A stretch of DNA of 64,000 nucleotides from Rhizobium sp. 18055 (GCF_902706285.1 NZ_CACSKD010000002.1:248001-312000); one strand, 5' to 3'. Shown: positions 8,406-17,621, numbered from the stretch's first letter. Notes: generated from the sequence alone by a model not told the origin. Program-made: numbers and translations.

Positions 8406-9626
8406 TCAACGGTGTGCGTTCAGCGAGACGACGTTGTGCATCGTCGCATCGGCCGTCGACATGAACTTCTTGATGTTGCGGGCCGCCTGGCGAATGCGGT
8501 GTTCGTTTTCGACCAGTGCCAGACGGACGTAGTCATCGCCCATCTCGCCGAAGCCGATACCCGGGGCAACTGCCACGTCTGCCTTTTCGACCAGCAGCTT
8601 GGAGAATTCCAGCGAGCCGAGATGGCGGAACTTTTCCGGGATCTTCGCCCAGGCGAACATCGTCGCCGCCGGCGGTGGCACTTCGAAGCCGGCCTTGCCG
8701 AAGCTGTCGACCATCACGTCGCGGCGGCGCTTGTAGACGCTGCGGACTTCGGCAATGTCGGTGCCGTCGCCGTTCAGCGCATGCGTCGCTGCCACCTGGA
8801 TCGGCGTGAAGGCGCCGTAGTCGAGGTAGGATTTGACCCGCGTCAGCGCTGCGATCAGGCGCTCGTTGCCGACGGCAAAGCCCATGCGCCAGCCGGGCAT
8901 GGAGAAGGTCTTCGACATCGAGGTGAATTCGACGGCGACATCCATGGCACCCGGCACTTCCAGAACCGATGGCGGCGGGGCGTTGTCGTCGAAGTAGATT
9001 TCCGAATAGGCCAGATCCGAGAGCACGATGATGTCGTGCTTCTTGGCGAATGCGATGACGTCCTTGTAGAAATCGAGGGTCGCGACATAGGCCGTCGGGT
9101 TCGACGGGTAGTTGAGGATCAGCGCGATCGGCTTCGGAATCGAGTGCTTCACGGCGCGCTCCAGCGGCGGGAAGAAGCTTTCGTCCGGCTCAACCGACAT
9201 CGAGCGGATCACGCCGCCGGCCATCAGGAAGCCGAAGGCGTGGATCGGATAGGTCGGGTTCGGGCAGAGGATGACATCGCCGGGTGCGGTGATCGCCTGC
9301 GCCATGTTGGCGAAGCCCTCCTTGGAGCCCAGGGTCGCAACGACCTGGGTGTCCGGATTGAGCTTAACGCCGAAACGGCGGGCGTAATACGCCGCCTGGG
9401 CACGGCGCAGGCCGGGAATACCCTTCGACGAGGAATAGCGATGGGTGCGCGGGTCCTGGACCACTTCGCACAGCTTGTCGACGATGGCCTTCGGGGTCGG
9501 AAGATCGGGGTTTCCCATGCCGAGGTCGATAATGTCGGCCCCACCCGCTCGCGCGCTGGCTTTCAAACGGTTGACCTGTTCGAAAACGTAAGGCGGCAAA
9601 CGCCGGACTTTGTGAAACTCTTCCAT
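8406..9626 (-). CDS. alaC: AlaC-type pyridoxal-phosphate aminotransferase
   Basis: 406-residue class I/II aminotransferase. The PLP lysine is in SMSKTFSMPGWRMGF; NYPSNPTAYV and SDLAYSEIYFDD provide the usual Asn and Asp/Tyr contacts. Overall similarity is to alanine-forming AlaC and to the bacterial enzymes often labelled LL-diaminopimelate aminotransferase; alanine:2-oxoglutarate transfer is the likelier role but not proven. ATG at 9626 follows a GGGGAAAGAG run at proper distance; a GTG four codons upstream is an alternative. The 227-bp gap before the next gene holds a short stem (9800-9820) and no ORF. Confidence 0.88.
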   Translation of the reverse strand: MEEFHKVRRLPPYVFEQVNRLKASARAGGADIIDLGMGNPDLPTPKAIVDKLCEVVQDPRTHRYSSSKGIPGLRRAQAAYYARRFGVKLNPDTQVVATLGSKEGFANMAQAITAPGDVILCPNPTYPIHAFGFLMAGGVIRSMSVEPDESFFPPLERAVKHSIPKPIALILNYPSNPTAYVATLDFYKDVIAFAKKHDIIVLSDLAYSEIYFDDNAPPPSVLEVPGAMDVAVEFTSMSKTFSMPGWRMGFAVGNERLIAALTRVKSYLDYGAFTPIQVAATHALNGDGTDIAEVRSVYKRRRDVMVDSFGKAGFEVPPPAATMFAWAKIPEKFRHLGSLEFSKLLVEKADVAVAPGIGFGEMGDDYVRLALVENEHRIRQAARNIKKFMSTADATMHNVVSLNAHR

Positions 9627-9853
9627 CTCTTTCCCCACGGAAATACGGCCACCATGACCGCCAATTGAAGTTCGTCCTAACTCCGACTGCCTGCGATACG
9701 AACTTCAGAATCGCCAGCGCCGTATTCATCAGACTTATAACGCACGGCGATTCTTTGACAGAACGCCGGACAGGCTGAGCATTATCAGGAAAATTTCATC
9801 TTCCGCTACTCTGGCGGAAGCCTTTGCTTCCAAATCGCTGCGAAGGCAAGGCC

Positions 9854-10270
9854 TTATTTGGTGATTTCGGACAGCGTTTCGGGGCCGTGATCCGCGGCAA
9901 GCTTGCGGTATTCCGCAACGCGGCGCTGATATTCGGCTTCGGAAATCGTCCCCGCGTGACGCTGGGTGCTGAGCGCTGTCAACTTCTGCTGCAGGTTGGC
10001 GGCTTCCTCGTCACTCATCTGGACGTTGGCGGCCGTCAGCGGCGAACCGAAGTCCGGGTAGCCGTCGCGGTAATGCGACAAACCACCCTCGACAGGCGCC
10101 TCGCCCTTGGTGGCGCCCATGACCACGGCGGTCGGCGCTGCGCGTCTGGCAGCGATCTCGGCCTTTTCCTCGGGCGTCCGCATGCATCCGGCAAGCGCCA
10201 TGGCCGCGGCGGCGCCAATCAGCGCGATGCGGGTCACGTTTGCGATAGTGCGAATGCCTGTGTTGATCAT
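9854..10270 (-). CDS. Small putative lipoprotein
   Basis: 138-residue protein with an N-terminal signal (about residues 13-28) ending in the lipobox LAGC at Cys29, so probably lipid-anchored. Acidic outer-membrane sorting signals are absent after the Cys (MRTP). The remainder is Ala/Glu/Lys-rich, with a C-terminal stretch containing SDEEAANLQQKLTALS and EAEYQRRVAEYRKLA that looks like a SHOCT-like or coiled-coil helix pair. Function unknown. It is divergent from phaC with 154 bp between them. Confidence 0.8.
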   Translation of the reverse strand: MINTGIRTIANVTRIALIGAAAAMALAGCMRTPEEKAEIAARRAAPTAVVMGATKGEAPVEGGLSHYRDGYPDFGSPLTAANVQMSDEEAANLQQKLTALSTQRHAGTISEAEYQRRVAEYRKLAADHGPETLSEITK

Positions 10271-10424
10271 GCCAGAGGTTCCAAATCCTTAAGCTGCTCC
10301 GACTTGTTAAATTCGCAGCCTGCACAAAGCAATAGCATGAAGCCTTGTCTGCAGAACTTGTTTTATTGATCTGACCGGATGTACAACTTGATTTGGAGAA
10401 ACATGCTGCCGCCGGAGGAACCGC

Positions 10425-12263
10425 GTGACCGACAGCAAGCAGGAGAATGGCGACAAGGCGCAAGCCCCGGGCTTCGACGCAAATGACTTCGATCCCTACG
10501 TGTTGAAGGATCCGGAGGCGATGGCGATGAATGTCGCGCGCGCCCTGGAAAACATGGGAAAAGCGGCGTCCGCCTGGCTGGCGCCGCGCGAAAGCGGCGA
10601 GATCAGCGCAAATGCGGTTGATCCGATGACCGACATGGTCAAGACGCTCTCCAAGGTCAGCGAATACTGGATCTCCGACTCGCGCCGCGCCTTCGACGCG
10701 CAGACCAAACTGATGACCAGCTTTTTCGGGATGTGGATGCGTTCGGCGCAGCGCATGCAGGGCGAATCTCCTGAAGCCGAGCCGGTGCGCAAGGACAAGC
10801 GCTTTGCCGACCAGGACTGGGAGAAGAACCCGTTCTTCGAATTCCTGAAGCAGGCCTATTTCATCACCGCCGACTGGGCCGAAAAGCTGGTCACCGAGAC
10901 CGAGGGGCTGGACGAGCACACCCGCCAGAAGGCGAATTTCTACGTCAAGCAGATCACCGCGGCGATCTCGCCGACCAATTTCATCGCCACCAATCCGCAA
11001 CTCTATCGCGAAACCATTGCCAGCAGCGGCGAAAACCTGGTGCGCGGCATGAAGATGCTGGCCGAAGACATCATGGCCGGGCATGGCGATCTGAAACTGC
11101 GGCAGACCGACATGACAAAATTCGCCGTCGGCCGCGACATGGCGCTGACGCCGGGCAAGGTGATCGCCCAGAACGAGATCTGCCAGATCATCCAGTACGA
11201 GGCGGCCACCGAGACAGTGCTGAAGCGCCCGCTGCTGATCTGCCCGCCATGGATCAACAAGTTCTACATCCTCGACCTCAACCCGCAGAAGAGCTTCATC
11301 AAGTGGTGCGTGGATCAGGGGCAGACGGTGTTCGTGATCTCCTGGGTCAATCCCGATGCGCGCCATGCCGGCAAGGATTGGGCGGCCTATGCCCGCGAGG
11401 GCATCGATTTCGCGCTCGACACGATCGAGAAGTCCACCGGCGAGACCGATGTCAACGCCATCGGCTACTGCGTCGGCGGCACGCTGCTATCGGCAACGCT
11501 GGCGCTGCACGCCAAGGAGAAGAACAAGCGGATCAGGACGGCAACGCTGTTCACCACGCAGGTAGACTTCACCCATGCCGGCGACCTCAAGGTGTTCGTC
11601 GACGAGGAGCAGTTGGCGCGGCTTGAAACGCACATGGATGCGATCGGCTATCTCGACGGCTCGAAGATGGCCACCGCTTTCAACATGCTGCGCGCCTCCG
11701 AGTTGATCTGGCCGTATGTGGTCAACAACTACCTGAAGGGCCAGGAGCCGATGCCCTTCGACCTGCTGTTCTGGAACGCCGATTCGACCCGGATGGCCGC
11801 CGCCAACCACGCCTTCTACCTGCGCAATTGCTATCTGAAGAACGCGCTGACCAAGGGCGAGATGGTGCTCGACGGGCAGACGGTATCACTGAAGAGCGTC
11901 AAGATCCCGATCTACAATCTCGCCACCCGCGAGGACCATATCGCGCCGGCAAAATCGGTGTTCCTCGGCAGCCAGTTCTTCGGCGGCAAGGTGGATTTCG
12001 TGCTGGCCGGCTCCGGCCACATCGCCGGTGTCGTCAACCCGCCCGACAGGAACAAATACCAATACTGGACCGGCGGCCCCGTGAAGGGCGAGTATGATGA
12101 CTGGCTCAGCCACGCCGAGGAAACCGCAGGCTCGTGGTGGCCGCATTGGCAGGCGTGGATCGAGGCCAAGGACGGCCGACGCGTGCCGGCCCGCAAGCCG
12201 GGCGGAGAAGCGCTGAACGCCATCGAGGAAGCCCCGGGAAGCTACGTGCTCGAGCGGGCCTGA
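10425..12263 (+). CDS. phaC: Class I poly(3-hydroxyalkanoate) synthase
   Basis: 612-residue polymerase that builds polyhydroxybutyrate from (R)-3-hydroxybutyryl-CoA on the storage granule. The lipase-like box GYCVGGT places the catalytic Cys at C349; the triad is completed by D504 (TREDHIAP) and H532 (GSGHIAGV). An N-terminal PhaC_N domain precedes the alpha/beta-hydrolase part. The start is GTG, supported by GGAGGA six bases upstream. Length and motif order are those of class I synthases of rhizobia. phaA/phaB are not adjacent. A 31-bp gap separates its end from a convergent methyltransferase gene. Confidence 0.95.
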   Translation: MTDSKQENGDKAQAPGFDANDFDPYVLKDPEAMAMNVARALENMGKAASAWLAPRESGEISANAVDPMTDMVKTLSKVSEYWISDSRRAFDAQTKLMTSFFGMWMRSAQRMQGESPEAEPVRKDKRFADQDWEKNPFFEFLKQAYFITADWAEKLVTETEGLDEHTRQKANFYVKQITAAISPTNFIATNPQLYRETIASSGENLVRGMKMLAEDIMAGHGDLKLRQTDMTKFAVGRDMALTPGKVIAQNEICQIIQYEAATETVLKRPLLICPPWINKFYILDLNPQKSFIKWCVDQGQTVFVISWVNPDARHAGKDWAAYAREGIDFALDTIEKSTGETDVNAIGYCVGGTLLSATLALHAKEKNKRIRTATLFTTQVDFTHAGDLKVFVDEEQLARLETHMDAIGYLDGSKMATAFNMLRASELIWPYVVNNYLKGQEPMPFDLLFWNADSTRMAAANHAFYLRNCYLKNALTKGEMVLDGQTVSLKSVKIPIYNLATREDHIAPAKSVFLGSQFFGGKVDFVLAGSGHIAGVVNPPDRNKYQYWTGGPVKGEYDDWLSHAEETAGSWWPHWQAWIEAKDGRRVPARKPGGEALNAIEEAPGSYVLERA

Positions 12264-12294
12264 GCGGCTATCCGTCGACAGTCCGGCGATTTGA

Positions 12295-13314
12295 TCAGAC
12301 AAACACGATCAGGCTTGCCGGCGTCGGCGGCAGGGCCGTGACGGCGGCCTGTCGAAATCCGGACTGCCTCGCCATTTCGCCAAGCTCGCTTGCCGTGTAG
12401 GCATCGCCCTTCGGCGTCGTCGCCAGCATTTCGAAGGCGAAGGCGGCCGGGAAAGGCGGCGAGACGCGATCCTCGTTCGGAACAAAATCGACGGCGATCA
12501 GCTTGCCGTTGGCCGTCAGGCTGGATCGCGCCTTCCTCAGAAGCGCGACGCAGCCTTCCATGTCGAAGTGATGCAGGAAATTCGGCAGCATCACCAGATC
12601 GTAGTCCTTGCCCCAATCGACCTCGAAGGCGCTGCCGGCGATGAAGCTGTAGCGGGAGGCAACGCCAGATGCCGCGGCATTTTGCTTCGTCAGTTCCAGC
12701 ACCGATGTCCAGTCGAGCGCCACGATATTGGCCGACGGGATGATCCTGGCGATTTCGATGCCGAAATAACCAGGACCGGCAGCGATATCGAGCACCTTGT
12801 GCGGCGGATTGGACCATGCCGCCACCTCGGCGGCCAGCACACGCGCGGCGCTGCCGGTGAAGGCGCCCATGGCACGGGCGAACTTCACCCAGACCGGATT
12901 GTCGGGCGCGATATTGGCGAGCCCGGTGGCGCCGCCATTGCGCACGGATTCGGTGGCGCCCTGCAACAAGAGCGACATCATTTCAGGCGCTGCGATGAAT
13001 TCGATCGCAGCCCCCATATAGGCGGGAGAGCGACTGTCGAGGAAGACTGCGCTCGACGGCGTCAGGACATAGGTCTCGCCGCTCTTGGTCAGGAAGCCGG
13101 CGACCACCAGATAGTCGCAGATGATGCGCACACCGCGCTCGGCGCAGCCTGCTTCCGCAGCGAGCACCTTCGCCGTTCGGCCGCTGCCGATCATCGTGAA
13201 CAGGTCGAGCTCGATCGCCGCCTTGATTGCCGCCGTCTTGCGGACGGCGAACATGGCATCGACCAAAAGCGCCGGAGAAATCTCGGTGCTGGATGCACTT
13301 TGTACGGCAGCCAT
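12295..13314 (-). CDS. SAM-dependent O-methyltransferase-like protein
   Basis: 339-residue protein with the two-part architecture of O-methyltransferase family 2: an N-terminal winged-helix dimerisation domain (about residues 15-90; AVRKTAAIKAAIELDLF) and a C-terminal Rossmann domain with the SAM motif VLDIAAGPGYFGIEIA (about 165-180), an acidic motif ALDW and the FLHHFD region equivalent to the catalytic His segment. GGGGGAG lies seven bases before the ATG at 13314. Homologues act on hydroxylated aromatics, quinones or carotenoid-like substrates; no neighbour suggests which. Convergent with phaC. Confidence 0.82.
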   Translation of the reverse strand: MAAVQSASSTEISPALLVDAMFAVRKTAAIKAAIELDLFTMIGSGRTAKVLAAEAGCAERGVRIICDYLVVAGFLTKSGETYVLTPSSAVFLDSRSPAYMGAAIEFIAAPEMMSLLLQGATESVRNGGATGLANIAPDNPVWVKFARAMGAFTGSAARVLAAEVAAWSNPPHKVLDIAAGPGYFGIEIARIIPSANIVALDWTSVLELTKQNAAASGVASRYSFIAGSAFEVDWGKDYDLVMLPNFLHHFDMEGCVALLRKARSSLTANGKLIAVDFVPNEDRVSPPFPAAFAFEMLATTPKGDAYTASELGEMARQSGFRQAAVTALPPTPASLIVFV

Positions 13315-13680
13315 CGGACATCTCCCCCGAACAGCGGTTGGCCCGTCAAAAACCGGTGCCGCCATCCATAGCAGAACTTGAATGTAATTACTTGCTAATA
13401 TTTATTTCAAATCGACCGCGCGGCGATCTGGTCTCTGGCGGAAAATGCGCCGGACAAAAACCCCAAGAACATCAAGGGGGTTAGCGACCGAGCCGACATT
13501 TTCCGGCACAGCAATCGCTCATGTAAAGAAATTGGTTACCATAATTCGGCATTGTAGGAACCAATCGGAAATGACGCCCGGGCCGCATTTTGGCCCGGTT
13601 GCTGCATTACCGGCCCCGGCGAAGAAGTATCCATCTGTCAGTACCGCCGGCCTAGTAACGAGTTGTGAAAGACGAGTGTT
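13315..13680. other. Intergenic region between divergent genes
   Basis: 366 bp separating the methyltransferase gene and the DUF2778 gene. It is AT-richer near 13380-13410 and contains a GGGCC-N8-GGCCC stem near 13581-13600. No convincing ORF, tRNA or known RNA motif was seen; promoters for both flanking genes are presumed here. Confidence 0.5.
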
Positions 13681-15063
13681 ATGGCGTTTGCGGTCGATGT
13701 GTTTGCCAATACCAGGCCAATAGGTACGTCCATATCTCGTTTCAGTCGCTCATTCCGCCTTATCTCGAATGCCCGCCTTATATCGGCTGCAGGTCTCATT
13801 GGTGCCGGCTTTGCCGCTTCGGCGTGGGTCGTCACGACGGTGGCAACGATGCATGCGATCGCACCGTCCCCCTATCAGAGCGCCATCCGCGACATCGCGC
13901 TGACATCGAGGTTTGCCGCCGTGGCGCCTGCGAAAGAGCGCAACATCCACATCGCGAAGTTTTCGCGACTGGGAACGCCGTCAGCCGAAGATCTGCAGGT
14001 GATCGCCGAGCGCGGCCGCGCCAATGCGCATTCGGCGCTGGCGAAAGCGCTGGTCGGTCAATCCGGGCCGCTGGTTGCCGATGCGACACCGGCGCCTGCT
14101 GCGACTATCGTGGCCAACGCGGCGCCTGCCCGCGCCAGGAACGACACCGTGCCGACCGCAGCCAACATCGCCAACGCTGCCGCCACTGACCGCATCATCA
14201 TTCCGTCAAAGGCCGAGATCGCGGCGGTCGAGGGCCCTGCCCTGCTGGCACTCGCTGCCATGCCCACCACTGCCATTCCCAGCACTGCCACGCCCAGCAC
14301 CGTTATGCCAAGCACTGCCGTCCCGTCGCCGACCGAGCCAAACCGCGCCGCCGCCATTCCCGCCAGGCAGGCTGCCGTCGAGGTCGCCAGTGTTGCGATC
14401 GGGGCCGATGCGAACAGCGACGACAACAGGCAGCCGTTCGGCCTGGTGCTCAACGACAACGACGCCTCCGTGCCGCTGCCGATGGCGCGTCCCGACGGGA
14501 TGAGCAAGCGCGCACCGGTAAACGATCGCGCCGCCCGCCCGGCTGAGCCGGCTCTCGCCTATGCAAGCCCCGATGTCGGCGATGACGAGGGCGAGATCCC
14601 TGTCGTGCCGAAGCGCCAGGCAAGCCCGGTCGCGCGCAACGGCGTTGCCATCTACGACATCTCCGCCAACATCGTCTACCTGCCGAACGGCGAGCGTCTG
14701 GAAGCGCATTCCGGCCTTGGCAAGATGCGCGACAATCCACGCTTCGTGCATGAGAAGAACCGTGGCCCGACACCACCGCACACCTATCAGCTGACGATGC
14801 GAGAAAGCCTGTTCCACGGCGTCGAGGCGATCCGCCTCAACCCGCTCGGCGGCGCCGGCAACATTTATAACCGCGTCGGCCTGCTCGCCCACACCTATAT
14901 GCTCGGTGCCCGCGGCGATTCCAACGGCTGCGTGTCGTTCAAGGATTACAAGCGCTTCCTCGCCGCCTTCAAGCGCGGCGACATCCGCCAGCTGGTGGTC
15001 GTCACCAGCATGCCGGACAAGCCGAAGTCGACCTTCGCGTCGCTGTTCTCGTCGCGCTCTTAA
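13681..15063 (+). CDS. DUF2778 (Tlde1-like) L,D-transpeptidase-fold protein, membrane anchored
   Basis: 460 residues: a short cytoplasmic N-terminus, one membrane segment (about 38-60), a long Ala/Pro-rich linker and a C-terminal DUF2778 domain (about 325-440). The linker contains a degenerate tandem repeat of the type PSTA(T/V)P around residues 198-222. The domain ends in HTYMLGARGDSNGCVSF with the presumed nucleophile C417, matching the H...S-x-G-C pattern of YkuD-like and Tlde1 enzymes that cut or exchange peptidoglycan stem peptides. In rhizobia it is a chromosomal protein without a known type VI locus nearby, so an envelope housekeeping role is as likely as toxin function. A strong terminator follows. 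Confidence 0.75.
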   Translation: MAFAVDVFANTRPIGTSISRFSRSFRLISNARLISAAGLIGAGFAASAWVVTTVATMHAIAPSPYQSAIRDIALTSRFAAVAPAKERNIHIAKFSRLGTPSAEDLQVIAERGRANAHSALAKALVGQSGPLVADATPAPAATIVANAAPARARNDTVPTAANIANAAATDRIIIPSKAEIAAVEGPALLALAAMPTTAIPSTATPSTVMPSTAVPSPTEPNRAAAIPARQAAVEVASVAIGADANSDDNRQPFGLVLNDNDASVPLPMARPDGMSKRAPVNDRAARPAEPALAYASPDVGDDEGEIPVVPKRQASPVARNGVAIYDISANIVYLPNGERLEAHSGLGKMRDNPRFVHEKNRGPTPPHTYQLTMRESLFHGVEAIRLNPLGGAGNIYNRVGLLAHTYMLGARGDSNGCVSFKDYKRFLAAFKRGDIRQLVVVTSMPDKPKSTFASLFSSRS

Positions 15064-15088
15064 GCCCGAGCGAAACAATCTCTTCATC

Positions 15089-15119
15089 AAGGCCAGCCGT
15101 GTGAACCACGGCTGGCCTT
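15089..15119 (+). terminator. Rho-independent terminator (bidirectional)
   Basis: A 13-bp stem AAGGCCAGCCGTG / CACGGCTGGCCTT with a five-base loop, followed by CTTGCTT. It lies between the convergent DUF2778 and SulP genes and could serve both. Confidence 0.8.
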
Positions 15120-15136
15120 CTTGCTTGTGCGGCCGC

Positions 15137-16603
15137 TCAGATCTCCTTGAGAGGGCTGGCGTTGTCGAGCCGGCCGATCAGGGTCGCGCTGGCTTCGTTG
15201 AGCCCGATCACCTCGACCGCGACGCCATGCGCCTTGAAGCGCTGCACCACGCGCTCCAGCGCTGCGACAGCGGTGATGTCCCAGAAATGCGCCTGCGAAA
15301 CGTCGATCGTCACCGCCATGCCCTGCGCCTCTGCGATATCGAAGGCCTCGATGAAGACATCGGCCGAGGCGAAGAACACCTGGCCGGAAACCCGGTAGGT
15401 GACGCGATTTTCCGCCTCGTCCGTCTCGGTGCTGATGGTCAGCAGCTTGGCGACCTTGAAGGTGAAGAACACACCGCTCAACAGCACGCCGACGGTGACG
15501 CCGAGCGCCAGGTTGGCGCTGAAGACGGTGACGACGACGGTGACCAGCATGACGATGCTCGACATCTTCGGGTGCACCACCATCGTCTTCAGCGACGACC
15601 AGTCGAAGGTATCGATCGAGACCATGACCATGATCGCCACCAGGGCGGCAACCGGCACCTGCGACACCCAGGGCTTCAGCAGCACCATCAGGATCAGCAG
15701 CAGCGCGCCGGCAAACAGCGTCGAGAGACGGCCACGGCCGCCATACTTCACGTTGCTGACGGTCTGGCCGATCATGCCGCAACCGGCAATGCCGCCGAAC
15801 AGGCTGGCGGCGGCATTGGCGATGCCGAGGCCGGTGCATTCGCGGTTCTTGTTGCTCGTGGTGTCGGTAAGATCGTCGACGACACTCGCCGTCATCATCG
15901 ATTCCAGCAGGCCGACCATGGCGATCGCCAGCGCCGGGCCGGCGATGATCTTCAACGTGTCGAGATTGAGCGGCACCGACGGCGAGCCGAACACCGGCAG
16001 CGTTTCCGGCAGCTTGCCGAGATCGGCAACGGTCAGCACCGGCAGGTGCAGGCCGACCGAAACGATGGTCAAGAGCAGGATGCAGATCAGCGGCGACGGG
16101 ATGGCGGTGGTGATGCGCGGGGTTATGTAGATCACCGCGAGACCGGCTGCGAGCATTGCGTAGGCGATCCAGTCGCCGCCGATGATGTGCGGCAGCTGGG
16201 CGCCGAAGATCAGGATCGCCAGCGCGTTGACGAAGCCGGTGCGTACCGATTTCGAGACGAAGCGCATCAGGACGCCGAGCCTGAGCAGGCCGAAGACGAT
16301 CTGGATGACGCCGGCAAGCAGACCGGCGGCGAAGAGATAGGGCAGCCCGTGGGCGTGCACCAAGGGTGCCGCGACCAGCGCCACGGAGCCGGCAGCCGCC
16401 GAAATCATCGCCGGGCGGCCGCCTGTGAAGGCGATGACGATGCCGATGACGAAGGAGGCGAACAGGCCGACCTGCGGATCGACGCCGGCGACGAAGGAGA
16501 AGGCGATGACTTCCGGGATCAGCGCGAAGGTGGCGACGGCGCCGGCGAGCATTTCGCGCGTCGGACTGGCGAACCAATCCCTGCGGATGGAGGATACGTG
16601 CAT
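15137..16603 (-). CDS. SulP-family anion transporter with STAS domain
   Basis: 488-residue inner-membrane protein with about ten to twelve hydrophobic segments and a C-terminal STAS domain (about residues 375-480; VTIDVSQAHFWDITAVAAL). SulP proteins carry sulfate, bicarbonate or other anions; which one cannot be read from sequence. The transmembrane core includes a GLLESMMTASVVDDLTDT segment typical of bacterial members. No cysteine-biosynthesis gene is adjacent, which argues against calling it a sulfate permease outright. The ATG at 16603 has only a weak ribosome site. Upstream lies a 1.2-kb gene-free block. Confidence 0.87.
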   Translation of the reverse strand: MHVSSIRRDWFASPTREMLAGAVATFALIPEVIAFSFVAGVDPQVGLFASFVIGIVIAFTGGRPAMISAAAGSVALVAAPLVHAHGLPYLFAAGLLAGVIQIVFGLLRLGVLMRFVSKSVRTGFVNALAILIFGAQLPHIIGGDWIAYAMLAAGLAVIYITPRITTAIPSPLICILLLTIVSVGLHLPVLTVADLGKLPETLPVFGSPSVPLNLDTLKIIAGPALAIAMVGLLESMMTASVVDDLTDTTSNKNRECTGLGIANAAASLFGGIAGCGMIGQTVSNVKYGGRGRLSTLFAGALLLILMVLLKPWVSQVPVAALVAIMVMVSIDTFDWSSLKTMVVHPKMSSIVMLVTVVVTVFSANLALGVTVGVLLSGVFFTFKVAKLLTISTETDEAENRVTYRVSGQVFFASADVFIEAFDIAEAQGMAVTIDVSQAHFWDITAVAALERVVQRFKAHGVAVEVIGLNEASATLIGRLDNASPLKEI

Positions 16604-16878
16604 GTGTTGAGGTCTTTCGCAAAGCGTGGCCGAACGCGCCCGGTCGAGCGGTTCATCGATGGCGTGCAGGTTTTGCGTTGTCTGGCGGATCGGCGGCCAG
16701 AAGAGCCACCCGGAGTTTCACCGGGTCCGTGGTGAGTAAGGCTGTTATATCCGCCATATCCGTTGCGATGCAACATGCTGCGCGCGTTTTGTGATGGACG
16801 CGGAGGCTTTGCGGCTGGCAGTGAACGATCGGCCGCAAAAGCAGCTCCCAACGCGCCGACGTGCCGCACCCCTCCCCA
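16604..16878. other. Non-coding region upstream of SulP gene
   Basis: 275 bp with no supportable gene. It contains a small stem around 16709-16722 (ACCCGGAGTTTCACCGGGT) in the presumed leader of the SulP transcript. No known riboswitch consensus was recognised. Confidence 0.4.
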
Positions 16879-17034
16879 CCCTCATCCTCGCCCTTGTGGC
16901 GGGATCCAGCCACGGCGCGTCTGCGCCGTGAATGACGCACTTCGCTTCGGGTGACGTATCGTCTGCAACCAAGGACTTGGGTGCGCTGGATTCCTTTGAC
17001 ATCGCTCAGGCGTAGCCTAGCAGAGGAATGAGGG
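16879..17034. repeat. Intergenic mosaic repeat, copy B
   Basis: About 156 bp bounded by CCCTCAT and ATGAGGG. It shares the block order of the copy at 6844-6963 (TGTGGCGGGA, GCGTCTGCG, GGACTTGGG, CTGGAT) but carries an insertion or expansion in the middle and a divergent right hairpin. The two copies support a dispersed element rather than chance similarity. Confidence 0.7.
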
Positions 17035-17204
17035 AAATTGGGGTCGGCCGTTTCGCTTAAAAACAACAGCTTACGAGAAATCTTTACGCGAATTTTCCCC
17101 GTCCTCTCCATCATGCCTAAAATATCTCGTCCCGTCATCGGATACACCGCGAGGCGATTGCGGCGAGACGGGATCGGCGCCGGGTGTTTGGGAAAGACGC
17201 AAGT

Positions 17205-17385
17205 CCACTCATCCGGGGTTCGCAGAAATGGTCCCCTCTGGAGACGGCAGGGCGCATAGCCCCGAGTTGAGCTCCGGACGTGCCTGTGCGGCACACAAGG
17301 CCCCATCGCGAAGTTGGGTGTGGATGCAGAGAGACCCTGAGTTGCGGGCATAAACCGCCGAACGGGGCGCTGGGAAGCGCCATAT
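17205..17385. other. Hairpin-rich block of unknown function
   Basis: Several short perfect stems occur close together: GGGC-GCATA-GCCC, GTGCC-TGTGC-GGCAC and GGCGCT-GGGA-AGCGCC (GNRA-type loop). No ORF here has credible codon use and no known RNA family was recognised. It may be a structured transcript, a degraded repeat or chance. Confidence 0.3.
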
Positions 17386-17505
17386 ACATTCTACTCTATC
17401 GCGGCAATTTCCAGTGCCCCGTCCGAGTGAAATGGCATGGTTGGATCACGGGTTTTCGGACTGCGTGGGGTTTTGGTGTGTCTATAGAAAAGTCGTGCCG
17501 AGTCG

Positions 17506-17621
17506 CCCCTCATCCGACCCTTCGGGCACTTCTCCCCGTCGGGGCGAAGGGAGATCGCCGCGACGCCGCAGCACATCTCTTCTCCCCAGCGGGGAGAAGG
17601 TGCCGGCAGGCGGATGAGGGG
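17506..17621. repeat. RIME-like palindromic repeat
   Basis: 116 bp with 11-bp inverted termini CCCCTCATCCG / CGGATGAGGGG and two internal palindromes (CCCTTCGGG with a CTTCTCCCC arm, and CTTCTCCCC-AGC-GGGGAGAAG). Size and layout agree with the Rhizobium-specific intergenic mosaic elements. It lies about 150 bp upstream of map. Confidence 0.7.

Noticed and set aside
9800-9820. CTTCCGC/GCGGAAG stem after the lipoprotein gene as a terminator
   Set aside because: The stem is only seven bases and no proper T-run follows on the minus strand; too weak to list as a terminator.
10011-11366. 451-codon minus-strand frame opposite phaC and the lipoprotein
   Set aside because: Antisense to phaC, whose catalytic triad is intact.
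15087-16622. 511-codon minus-strand frame overlapping the SulP gene
   Set aside because: Arg/Ala-rich shadow of the SulP frame, with no membrane segments.
16653-17351. 232-codon minus-strand frame in the 1.2-kb gap
   Set aside because: Crosses the mosaic repeat; rich in Cys/Arg with no domain pattern.
17205-17385. Identification of the hairpin block as 6S RNA, SRP RNA or RNase P RNA
   Set aside because: None of the conserved sequence elements of those RNAs could be found.
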